NCBI GenBank assembly: GCA_002499545.1
Contig: DAME01000011.1
Location: 91,029 to 155,028, forward strand
Source of the DNA: Euryarchaeota archaeon UBA88
GTDB lineage: Archaea > Thermoplasmatota > Poseidoniia > Poseidoniales > Poseidoniaceae
Length of the DNA: 64,000 nucleotides
Direction of reading: 5' to 3'
Part shown: positions 8,713 through 16,724 of the stretch, piece after piece
Numbering within the stretch: position 1 is the first letter of the stretch
Layout: every line of letters starts with the position of its first letter
Position numbers and translations under genes: made by a program
The notes under the pieces: generated by a model
What the model was told of the DNA's origin: nothing
Seen by the model: only the letters and a program-made list of their open reading frames with translations
Database searches by the model: none

Positions 8713-11700
8713 ATGACCGTTGAAATCACGCTGTTCAAGGGTGAGGTTCAAGACAAAAAGGCTGCTCGGTGGTTCATGGCTCGTCCGAACCCCGCTGGTG
8801 AACTCGATGCGGTGAAACTTGAGACAACGCTTCTTGAGATGTGGAGCAAAGAAGGTGCATTCCAGCAATCCATTGAAACACGACGCAATGGCGCTCCGTT
8901 TATCTTCCTTGAAGGACCACCTACTGCGAATGGAAAACCCGGAATCCATCACGTAGTAGCACGCGCTTACAAGGACTTAGTCTGTCGTTGGAAGACGATG
9001 GAGGGGTTCAAAGTTGAGCGTAAAGGCGGATGGGATACGCACGGCTTACCTGTGGAGATCGAAGTCCAAAAGCGAATGGACTTAATGTCAAATGAAGCTA
9101 TTGAAGCCTACGGAATGGATAATTTCAATCAAGCCTGCCGTGAATCAGTGTGGACCTATGAATCTGCTTGGAGAGAAATGACTGAGCGAATGGCATACTG
9201 GGTTGACTTAGACAATCCCTACGTCACTCTCGAGAATTCGTATGTCGAATCATGTTGGTGGGCCATCAAGCAAATGTTCGACAAAGGATTGCTGTACAGA
9301 GGCCACAAAGTCTTACCCTACTGCCCACAAACCGGAACATCGTATTCATCTCACGAGGTTGCTCTTGGCTACAAGGAAGTCGAGGAACCGTCCGTCTATG
9401 TGAAGTTCAAACTCTCTGACGAAGAGGCGAGCATTCTTGCATGGACTACTACGCCTTGGACGCTCCCTGGAAACGTCGGGCTTGCCGTTGGACCTGAGGT
9501 GACCTATGTTCGTGTTCGCGTGACTGAAGTTGCCGAAAACTGGAGTGGAGAAGGAGGTGCCTCTGTCGGTGAAATCGTAATTTTGGCCAAGGACCTGATG
9601 AAAGAGGTTCTTCGCCACAATGTCGAAATCATCGATGAATTCCCCGGCCGAGACCTCGTTGGTCGCTCGTACGAACCGTTGTTCCCCGAAGCCGTTCCTC
9701 GTGGCGAATCTACAACCGCATGGACGGTGTTGGAAGCCGATTGGGTCACTACCACCGACGGTACGGGCGTGGTTCACACAGCCGTCATGTACGGTGAAGA
9801 CGACTATAATTTGGGAATGGCAGCAGGCTTACCTGCCTACCATACCGTCGGCATGGATGGCGCCTTCCTTGAAGGGACTCACCCACTGTTGGACGGACGC
9901 TATGTCAAAGAATGCGACCAGACCATTATCGAACTGCTTTCAAGCCCTAAAGGCAGCAATGGAAGCGGGCCTGAAAGCGGCCTTTTGTACCGTGAAAAAG
10001 CCTACCTCCACGACTATCCACACTGCTGGAGAACCGACCATCCACTGCTGTACTACGCAATGGATTCATGGTTCGTGCGCATGACTGCTGTCAAAGAACG
10101 CTTGTTGGAATTCAACGATGGCGTCGAGTGGGCACCGGATTGGGTTGGGGAAGGTCGATTCGGCGAGTGGCTACGAAACGTCAAAGATTGGGCAATTTCC
10201 AGAGAGCGATATTGGGGAACGCCAATTCCAGTGTGGCGAACCGAAGACGGACAAATGAAGTGCGTTGGCTCGATTGAAGAACTTCAATCTGAAGTTGCCA
10301 AAGCCGTAGCCGCAGGCATCGCAAACCCCGAATGCCCCGATGATGTTGACCTTCATCGACCAATTGTTGACGGCTTTACGTTGGTATCTGATGACGGGAA
10401 ACCCATGCACAGAGAACCCTTTGTCATGGATTGCTGGTTTGATTCCGGATGCGCTCCGTTCGCACAGTGGCACCACCCCTTTGATGGTGGAGAGACATTT
10501 GATTCATCCTTCCCTGTCGACTATATCTGCGAAGGCGTTGACCAAACCCGTGGATGGTTTTACACTCTCTTGGCAGTTTCGACCACCGTGTTTGACAAAC
10601 CCGCCTACAAGCGTTGTTTGAGCCTCGGGCTCATTCTTGACGCTGAAGGAAAGAAGATGTCAAAATCGAGAGGGAACATTGTTGACCCTTGGGACCACTT
10701 CAACCGCGAAGGTGCAGACGCAACACGCTGGTACATGGTGACCGCTGGCGCTCCTTGGAATCCGTTGAAATTTGATTCCAACGGCGTTCGAGAAACCTAC
10801 GCAAAGATGTTCTTGACGTTGTGGAACGTCTACAAATTCCATGCGGACTACGCTGCGCTTGACAACTTTGACCCCGATGCATCAACCTCTGATGTCGCAT
10901 CGCGTCCCTCACTGGACCGATGGATTCTTTCTCGATTGGCAACAACTGCTCAAAATTACCATGCTGACTTCAAAGGGTGGAATTTCCACAAGGCTTGCCG
11001 TGATTTGGAGGACTTCATCGTCAACGATGTGTCAAATTGGTATGTTCGCCGTAGTCGACGAAGATTGTGGGACGATTCGGAAAGCAGTGATAAGTTGGCT
11101 TGCCAGCATACGCTGCATGAAATTTTGACCACCGTGTGCCGTTTGGTCGCTCCAGTCAGTCCCTTCATGGTCGATGTCATTCATCGGAACTTAACCGGAG
11201 AAACCGTCCATCAAGCTGCGTGGCCGCTTGGTGTTCCAGGAACGCTTGATGGTGCAACTGCCGATGCGTGGGACGAACAAGCCGCAGCTGCAACTGCAAC
11301 CCTACCTCCACAAGATGTGGAACTGGAAGGCGTCATGGAATTAGTTCGGGAACTTGCTGAAGTGGGTCGAAGAATCCGAATCGATGCTGGACGGCGTCAA
11401 CGGCTTCCATGTTCACAAGGCTGGATTGTCGCAGGGCTTGAAATGAGTGAATTCCACGACATATTGGCGGAAGAACTCAACGTCGAATCGATTGCAGTTG
11501 AAGATGACCTTGACCGCTTCCAACAGATTGCGTTGGCCCCGAACTTCCGAGCCCTGGCTCCAAAAGCACGAAGTGAGGTCAACGCTGTTGCTGGTGAAAT
11601 CAAACATTCACAAGACCCAGTCGGCCTTCTTGAATCCATTCGCGCGGGAACCTGTGTAATCATGGGGATTTCAATCGAAGAATCAGATGTTGAAATCAAG

Positions 11701-12063
11701 CGAATTGAACGGCCAGGATTTGCTGCTTCGACCGTACAGGTCGGTCAAGGTGATGACGCTGTTCAAATCAGTTTGGTGCTTGACATGAACGATACGCCTG
11801 AACTACTTTCCAAAGGACTTGCACGCGATGTCACCCGTCGAATTCAGGCAAAACGAAAGGACATGGACTTGGTTATCGAAGCATCCATTGATCTGGAAGT
11901 CTGGATGCGCAATGCTCCTGAAATGTTTGAAGACGACCGTGCGTGGATTGTAACTGAAACTCGCGCTGCAGGCGCCGTGTTTCACGATGCAAAGGCAAAC
12001 CCACCATCTGATGCCGAGCACTTCGAAGTTGACGGCGCTGAAATCTGGTTCACCGTCAAGTAA
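8713..12063 (+). CDS. ileS: Isoleucyl-tRNA synthetase
   Basis: About 1116 residues, the size of class Ia IleRS. It charges tRNA-Ile in the cytoplasm. The HIGH-type motif is GIHHV (near residue 77) within 'EGPPTANGKPGIHH', and the KMSKS motif is intact (KKMSKSRGN, near residue 650). The editing domain shows 'AWTTTPWTLPGN' and 'GTGVVHTA'. The C-terminal extension without an obvious zinc finger and the 'GGWDTHGLPVEIEV' signature fit the archaeal/eukaryotic type. The start is uncertain: ATG 8713 lies just after a plausible promoter, TTG 8689 is further upstream, and ATG 8776 has a GGTGG element right before it, although that start would leave a shorter N-terminus. Followed after 12 bases by a co-oriented gene. 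Confidence 0.95.
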   Translation: MTVEITLFKGEVQDKKAARWFMARPNPAGELDAVKLETTLLEMWSKEGAFQQSIETRRNGAPFIFLEGPPTANGKPGIHHVVARAYKDLVCRWKTMEGFKVERKGGWDTHGLPVEIEVQKRMDLMSNEAIEAYGMDNFNQACRESVWTYESAWREMTERMAYWVDLDNPYVTLENSYVESCWWAIKQMFDKGLLYRGHKVLPYCPQTGTSYSSHEVALGYKEVEEPSVYVKFKLSDEEASILAWTTTPWTLPGNVGLAVGPEVTYVRVRVTEVAENWSGEGGASVGEIVILAKDLMKEVLRHNVEIIDEFPGRDLVGRSYEPLFPEAVPRGESTTAWTVLEADWVTTTDGTGVVHTAVMYGEDDYNLGMAAGLPAYHTVGMDGAFLEGTHPLLDGRYVKECDQTIIELLSSPKGSNGSGPESGLLYREKAYLHDYPHCWRTDHPLLYYAMDSWFVRMTAVKERLLEFNDGVEWAPDWVGEGRFGEWLRNVKDWAISRERYWGTPIPVWRTEDGQMKCVGSIEELQSEVAKAVAAGIANPECPDDVDLHRPIVDGFTLVSDDGKPMHREPFVMDCWFDSGCAPFAQWHHPFDGGETFDSSFPVDYICEGVDQTRGWFYTLLAVSTTVFDKPAYKRCLSLGLILDAEGKKMSKSRGNIVDPWDHFNREGADATRWYMVTAGAPWNPLKFDSNGVRETYAKMFLTLWNVYKFHADYAALDNFDPDASTSDVASRPSLDRWILSRLATTAQNYHADFKGWNFHKACRDLEDFIVNDVSNWYVRRSRRRLWDDSESSDKLACQHTLHEILTTVCRLVAPVSPFMVDVIHRNLTGETVHQAAWPLGVPGTLDGATADAWDEQAAAATATLPPQDVELEGVMELVRELAEVGRRIRIDAGRRQRLPCSQGWIVAGLEMSEFHDILAEELNVESIAVEDDLDRFQQIALAPNFRALAPKARSEVNAVAGEIKHSQDPVGLLESIRAGTCVIMGISIEESDVEIKRIERPGFAASTVQVGQGDDAVQISLVLDMNDTPELLSKGLARDVTRRIQAKRKDMDLVIEASIDLEVWMRNAPEMFEDDRAWIVTETRAAGAVFHDAKANPPSDAEHFEVDGAEIWFTVK

Positions 12064-12075
12064 AGCGGTGGGCCT

Positions 12076-12873
12076 ATGCGAGTCGTATCACTTGTACCAA
12101 GCCTGACGCTCACTCTGTTCGACCTCGGCCTCGATGCAACGAGTATTGTTGGGCGGACGCCGTGGTGTATTCATCCACAGCAGCATGTAGAGCACATCGA
12201 AGTCGTAGGCGGCACTAAAAATCCGAAGCTGAAAAAAATTCTCGCAACCAGTCCCGATGTCGTCGTACTTGACCGAGAAGAAAATCCGAAAGACATCCAT
12301 GACGCCTTGCTGGAGAACGGCATTGATGTGTTTGTTTCATACGTTGAATCACCTGCTGATGTTCCAAATATGCTTCGTCAACTCGGCGCTAAAGTTGGGT
12401 GTGGTCAACGAGGAGAGACAATGGCTGTTATGCTTGAGGAGCAGTTGAAACTGTACGAAAATACATCCATTGGTCCGATGCGTGTCTTACCGATGATTTG
12501 GCACAAACCCCTGATGACGGTCAGTCCTTCGAGGTACGCTGGCGCTCTGTTAGAAACCCTCGGCGTGAAGGTACCCGATCTTGAACCGCAAGGAAACGGG
12601 TATCCGGTCGTTTCGATTCAAGGAATCATCGATCATTCGATTGACGGCTTACTTCTCTCGAGTGAACCTCATGATTTCACACTTCAAGAAGGAGAAGAAA
12701 TCGCCAATCAAGTCAGGAATGCCGGTGGCGGAGAGGTGTGGTTCACGACCATCGACGGTGAGGCTCTGACGTGGTTTGGCTCGCACACCATCAAGGGCCT
12801 AGCACACCTGCATGAAGTGCTTGAAAGCCTGAAAAATTCAAACCAAAGTGAATCGACGACTTCAAAGAGATGA
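12076..12873 (+). CDS. Cobalamin/iron-siderophore binding-protein-like (helical-backbone receptor) without signal peptide
   Basis: 265 residues. The whole length resembles the BtuF/FepB type of substrate-binding proteins: 'MRVVSLVPSLTLTLFDLGLD' at the start, then 'IVGRTPWCIHP', 'VVGGTKNPKLKKILATSPDVVVLD' and a second lobe with 'HTIKGLAHLHEVLESL'. Normally these are lipid-anchored or periplasmic partners of ABC importers for vitamin B12 or metal chelates. Here the domain starts at residue 1, so no signal peptide or lipobox is present and the protein should be cytoplasmic. No ABC permease or ATPase of this type is adjacent. The ATG is preceded by GGTGGG. It lies 12 bases after ileS and 16 bases before a lipoprotein gene, so an operon is likely. 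The ligand cannot be read from the sequence. Confidence 0.75.
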   Translation: MRVVSLVPSLTLTLFDLGLDATSIVGRTPWCIHPQQHVEHIEVVGGTKNPKLKKILATSPDVVVLDREENPKDIHDALLENGIDVFVSYVESPADVPNMLRQLGAKVGCGQRGETMAVMLEEQLKLYENTSIGPMRVLPMIWHKPLMTVSPSRYAGALLETLGVKVPDLEPQGNGYPVVSIQGIIDHSIDGLLLSSEPHDFTLQEGEEIANQVRNAGGGEVWFTTIDGEALTWFGSHTIKGLAHLHEVLESLKNSNQSESTTSKR

Positions 12874-12889
12874 GCGGTAACGGTATTCC

Positions 12890-14287
12890 ATGCGTCGAGC
12901 ACTCCTCTGCATTCTTCTCGCTGCGTCCACGCTTTTGGCTGGATGTTTCGGCTCCGGGCAAGAACTCGTCGATGAAGAACTGCCAGAATCAATGTGGGAA
13001 TCGTATAGTTTAGTCGATACCATTCCTCATGAAAACCCTCAGATGTTTGTCACCATCGACCTGCGAACCAACCAATCAACCAACACATCTTGGGCCGTCT
13101 TCGACGCCTCGAAAGGTGGAAATTGTTGTGAACACTACCTTGCGACCACTATTGAAGGTGATATCCTCAACATCGGGGGCGAATATCCAGTGTTCAGTGA
13201 AGACAGAGGCCATGCTTGGGACACGTACATACCCGGCGTTCTTCCAGCTCTCGGTCAGTGCATCACTGCAGTTCCAACCAATCCCGGCCAAGAAGGATTA
13301 GGCGAAGGGAGCATCGTCCAAGCTACCAATGGAGATATCATTTCGATGTCATGGTTCCCATACATTGGCGCTGATGGAAAAATCGACAAGTTCTATGCCA
13401 TTCTCTACGACGAATCCGAAGATGAATGGAAGTGGTGCTACAACCGTTTGACTGAACCATTTTACGACCGCTCTTGGCAAGTCGAAGTTGTTGGACCGAT
13501 TACTTCCTCGATTGGGAACGGTGAATGGGCCAGCATCGTCGTGTCGAACTTCTGGCATCAATCACTCGATGCAGGTGGCCAAATCAGCGTTGATGGATTG
13601 AATTATTACCCGTTCCAATTCACCGGCCGAGATTCCAATGACCCAGTGGTCGAACTCGATCTCAATTTCACCCAAGACGGTCTTTCCTCATACTACGACG
13701 TCAATAAACCGCACAAGGAAATGCGAGCCTTCCCCATGCCGAGTGGAGGACTTATTTTTCCGAGTTACTACGATAACGGAAACGCTGCATACATGGACAC
13801 CACCCTTTCTTGGAATCAATTAGAGGTCCAATTCCCGTCCGAGTACTGTCACTTTGATTCGGCAGGAACCCTCCACTGCGTTGAAAATTCTGGAACGAGT
13901 TTTACTCATTACATGTCCAGAGACGGAGCAAAGACCTGGGAGAACCACACCTATGAGATGGGATCAGTTGCTTCTGCTATCGAAGAATGGGAATTCCAAG
14001 CCAATGGAGAGCAGGACCTGTTTGTCCTCAACGTTCGATACCAAAGTACTGATGGCCCAGACGTCGACATGGTCTACCATGTTCGAGACTACTCCGTAGA
14101 CATGACACCCGACACGCTGACCTACATCGGCCAAGGTGACCTTGATTCAACGTCAGGTGCTGGAAACGACATTCGGTTTGACTTTGCCTCGTTGGGCATA
14201 TTGAACGATGGGGGAGTCATCGTCGCCTACCACGATTCAACAGACCCCGATCCATTGTTTGCGGTTGAATTAGAGTTGCCGTATTGA
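12890..14287 (+). CDS. Predicted secreted lipoprotein, possibly with a BNR/sialidase-like propeller
   Basis: 465 residues. The N-terminus MRRALLCILLAASTLLAGC is a lipoprotein signal with lipobox LLAG|C, so the mature protein should be tethered to the outer face of the membrane. The body contains motifs reminiscent of BNR/Asp-box propellers ('FSEDRGHAWDTYIPG', 'MSRDGAKTWENHTYEM', that is S-x-D-x-G-x-x-W). This suggests a sialidase-like beta-propeller, but the catalytic residues of sialidases were not identified, and an exposed binding protein is equally possible. It ends in a short gap before the FUN14-family gene. No specific function can be assigned. Confidence 0.7.
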   Translation: MRRALLCILLAASTLLAGCFGSGQELVDEELPESMWESYSLVDTIPHENPQMFVTIDLRTNQSTNTSWAVFDASKGGNCCEHYLATTIEGDILNIGGEYPVFSEDRGHAWDTYIPGVLPALGQCITAVPTNPGQEGLGEGSIVQATNGDIISMSWFPYIGADGKIDKFYAILYDESEDEWKWCYNRLTEPFYDRSWQVEVVGPITSSIGNGEWASIVVSNFWHQSLDAGGQISVDGLNYYPFQFTGRDSNDPVVELDLNFTQDGLSSYYDVNKPHKEMRAFPMPSGGLIFPSYYDNGNAAYMDTTLSWNQLEVQFPSEYCHFDSAGTLHCVENSGTSFTHYMSRDGAKTWENHTYEMGSVASAIEEWEFQANGEQDLFVLNVRYQSTDGPDVDMVYHVRDYSVDMTPDTLTYIGQGDLDSTSGAGNDIRFDFASLGILNDGGVIVAYHDSTDPDPLFAVELELPY

Positions 14288-14343
14288 TTGGCGTTCGTTC
14301 TTGGAACAGTAAAAGACATGTACTCTGAGTTGATAGGGAGTGT

Positions 14344-14652
14344 ATGATTGAACCCATGGACCTCGGGAGTTCTGCCCTTCAAGGACTCGTGCTCGGCGTA
14401 CTCACAGCTCTTCTTTTCAAAATTGCAACCAACATCATCAAATTTTTTATTGTGTCTCAGTTTCTGTTGCTGAAGTGGCTTGAAGTTCGAGGGATTGTCA
14501 TCATTGATTGGCACCGACTCACACTTGGTCTCGTTGACGAAACAGACCTCATTCAACAAGTAGATTCGATGCTCAATGCTCTGTTGGAGACCGGCTCATT
14601 TGGAATCGCGGCCATCGCCGGTTTTTATCTCGTGCAACGGTTCTCCAAGTAA
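14344..14652 (+). CDS. FUN14-family small membrane protein
   Basis: 102 residues. Two or three hydrophobic helices (ALQGLVLGVLTALLFKIATN, IIKFFIVSQFLLLKWLEV and FGIAAIAGFYLVQRF) surround a short polar region. The layout, with a Gly-rich first helix ending in Lys, the 'LLLKWLEVRGIVIIDWHRL' segment and a terminal 'GFYLVQRF', matches the FUN14 domain family known from archaea, bacteria and mitochondria. The biochemical role of prokaryotic members is not established. The ATG is preceded by GGGAG. The gene sits 56 bases after the lipoprotein gene, far enough that it may have its own promoter, and it faces a CocE-like gene with a 61-base gap. Assignment by pattern only. Confidence 0.65.
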   Translation: MIEPMDLGSSALQGLVLGVLTALLFKIATNIIKFFIVSQFLLLKWLEVRGIVIIDWHRLTLGLVDETDLIQQVDSMLNALLETGSFGIAAIAGFYLVQRFSK

Positions 14653-14713
14653 GTGGCTATCGAGTAAACGAAAGAAACTGACGTACACGTTATTGGCTCA
14701 ATCAGAACAGAAA

Positions 14714-16552
14714 TTAAGAGCCATTCAAGCACATCTCGTGCAAGCATTCTGGCGGCGTGAAATACATTCGGTCAGACGGTTCAAACGTATCCAGCAACAA
14801 CGTTGATGTTGCACCTTCCTGTACGAAAACGACTGAAGAAGTACTCGCAGGCAGGTAGTCTTCTCCCGTTGAGAGCAAACTCAGGCGCAGTGTGTTGCCG
14901 GCTTGAATTTCTGCATCCAACGGCATAAACTCCATTTTGGCATTGATGGTTTCAAACACCGGCGTCCACGATTGGATTTCGTCACCACCTGCGTGGTAGC
15001 GTAAATCCATGATGGCATGGCCAATGTGAATACATGAGTCCGCATCATCGCACTCCTCGAGTAGAGCGTACAGTTGTCCTCCAACAGAGGCAGTGGTGAC
15101 GTCGACGTGAAGACGTGGCGTTCCTGCAACATACATCGTTTCAGTGAGAGGTTCAGACTGCCATACCGGTCCCGTGGTTGCATCGGGTAGTACTGCGGTT
15201 CCACCTCCTACATTGGTCAATGAACCCCCTAAATCGAACGAAAGTTCAGTGGTATCACTTGGGGGATAGCGGTCCTCAAGCCTCCATGAGCCTTGATTGG
15301 ATTGAATTTCCACGTACAAACCGGGTTGTTCTCCGATATCGCGGAGGTAGAAATCGAACCATTCAAGCAGATCTTGCATCCAATCAAAGCGAACCATTTC
15401 TGGGAAAGCCTCACCGCCTCTTCCACCCAAATCCGAGCGTTCACTCAATTGAACAGGTCGGTCTGGATAGTCGTGGTCCCACTGTCCAAACAACCCTTTA
15501 GCATCGATGCCTGCGTCTTTGAGGGCGTTCAAAGTAGGAACGGCCATGTGCGGATCCACGTTCCAATCGTGCATACCTTGAATCAAGTACACGCTGCCTT
15601 GGAAGTTTTCGAGCACTCGGTCGAGGAAATAGCGCTCAGCCCAGTAATCTCCGGCGACTTCGGAACCAAACATGTAGGCTGCTACGCCAGTGCCAGGACC
15701 GAGAATGTAGTCTGGACAGATGTTTTGATAGTCTTCTTCATCGCCATCAATCCCGTACGAACCGTAGACTCCATTGTGCATGATGGGCGCTCGTGCTTCT
15801 GAAGAACCGTTTCTCCACATCAATTCCTTTACGCCAATCAATCCCGAAATTGGAACGATGGTTTTGAGATAATCGTGCTCTGCACCAAACATTGCTGCTT
15901 GCCACGGCGTGCTACCATCGTAGGATTTCCCGATCATAGCAACCGCACCATTGGACCAATTTTGTTCACCCAACCACCGAACTGCTGCGTCGTTGCCGAG
16001 TTGTTCGGCGTTGCCCATCAAGTCCATGCAGTGATTGGAACGGCCGGTTCCGGAAACAGACACTTGAGCAAAAGCAAAACCGTGCGGTAGTATTTGGTCG
16101 ATAATCATCTGACCCAACCACGTACCGGGGACCTCGATCGTTGGTGTATCGACCGATGGTTCTTGGAAATACGGTCCAAATTCGGCAATTACGGGAACGG
16201 TCACGCCTTCAGGAACGTTGGGGCGCCACACTGCAAGACTGATTACCGCATCATCAGGTGCAGCTCCGCCCTCGCTTATTGGAAGAGAATATTCGACAAA
16301 GTGATGCGTTGAATTCCATTCATTCGATGTTGGGAGAACCTCGTAAGGTCCAACTTCCAGCGCTACGCCGAATTCTCCATCAGTCTGGTAGGGCAACGTG
16401 TTACGCTGCCATACAGGAACTCGAGTATCGGAATATTGCTCGTCATCATCGATGAGGTCAACAAGTGCATCTCCGAAGACTGCGGATACGAAGAGGAAGA
16501 CCAAGGCAACGGCGATGGTCGAACTCAGCACGATGTTGAATTCACGTCCCAT
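14714..16552 (-). CDS. Secreted CocE/NonD-type (X-Pro dipeptidyl-peptidase-like, S15) hydrolase, membrane-anchored
   Basis: About 612 residues. It is an alpha/beta hydrolase of the S15/CocE group, which cleave X-Pro peptides or acyl esters. The nucleophile motif is GKSYDGS, the acid is likely Asp in GMHDWNVDP, and the His lies in WDHDYPD. A C-terminal beta-sandwich typical of the family follows. The N-terminal segment (FNIVLSSTIAVALVFLFVSAVFG) is a signal anchor or uncleaved signal, placing the enzyme outside the cell. The ATG at 16552 is selected because the hydrophobic segment begins right after it; the frame upstream runs antisense through the MutS-like gene and is not protein-like. It is a paralogue of the hydrolase at 18717-20546, sharing long identical stretches such as 'CMDLMG' and 'MWRNGS.EAR'. 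Confidence 0.88.
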   Translation of the reverse strand: MGREFNIVLSSTIAVALVFLFVSAVFGDALVDLIDDDEQYSDTRVPVWQRNTLPYQTDGEFGVALEVGPYEVLPTSNEWNSTHHFVEYSLPISEGGAAPDDAVISLAVWRPNVPEGVTVPVIAEFGPYFQEPSVDTPTIEVPGTWLGQMIIDQILPHGFAFAQVSVSGTGRSNHCMDLMGNAEQLGNDAAVRWLGEQNWSNGAVAMIGKSYDGSTPWQAAMFGAEHDYLKTIVPISGLIGVKELMWRNGSSEARAPIMHNGVYGSYGIDGDEEDYQNICPDYILGPGTGVAAYMFGSEVAGDYWAERYFLDRVLENFQGSVYLIQGMHDWNVDPHMAVPTLNALKDAGIDAKGLFGQWDHDYPDRPVQLSERSDLGGRGGEAFPEMVRFDWMQDLLEWFDFYLRDIGEQPGLYVEIQSNQGSWRLEDRYPPSDTTELSFDLGGSLTNVGGGTAVLPDATTGPVWQSEPLTETMYVAGTPRLHVDVTTASVGGQLYALLEECDDADSCIHIGHAIMDLRYHAGGDEIQSWTPVFETINAKMEFMPLDAEIQAGNTLRLSLLSTGEDYLPASTSSVVFVQEGATSTLLLDTFEPSDRMYFTPPECLHEMCLNGS

Positions 16553-16724
16553 GCGAGCGTGAGAATCAGGAATTTCTTGATCCACGCACTTCCACCGTAC
16601 ATCGCTACATCCGATGTCTTTTGAGGTTAACGCGCAGAGTCCTGCGGATGTTTGCCCTCGTATTTCGTCAAAATCGAAGAGATTGAGCAATATCCTCAAA
16701 AGCCCTTGACAAACGATTGTAGTC

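Noticed and set aside
16553..16724. Promoter elements in the divergent hydrolase/MutS gap
   Set aside because: Only weak AT-rich patches (for example CAATATCC near 16688) were seen, with no convincing TATA box or inverted repeat.
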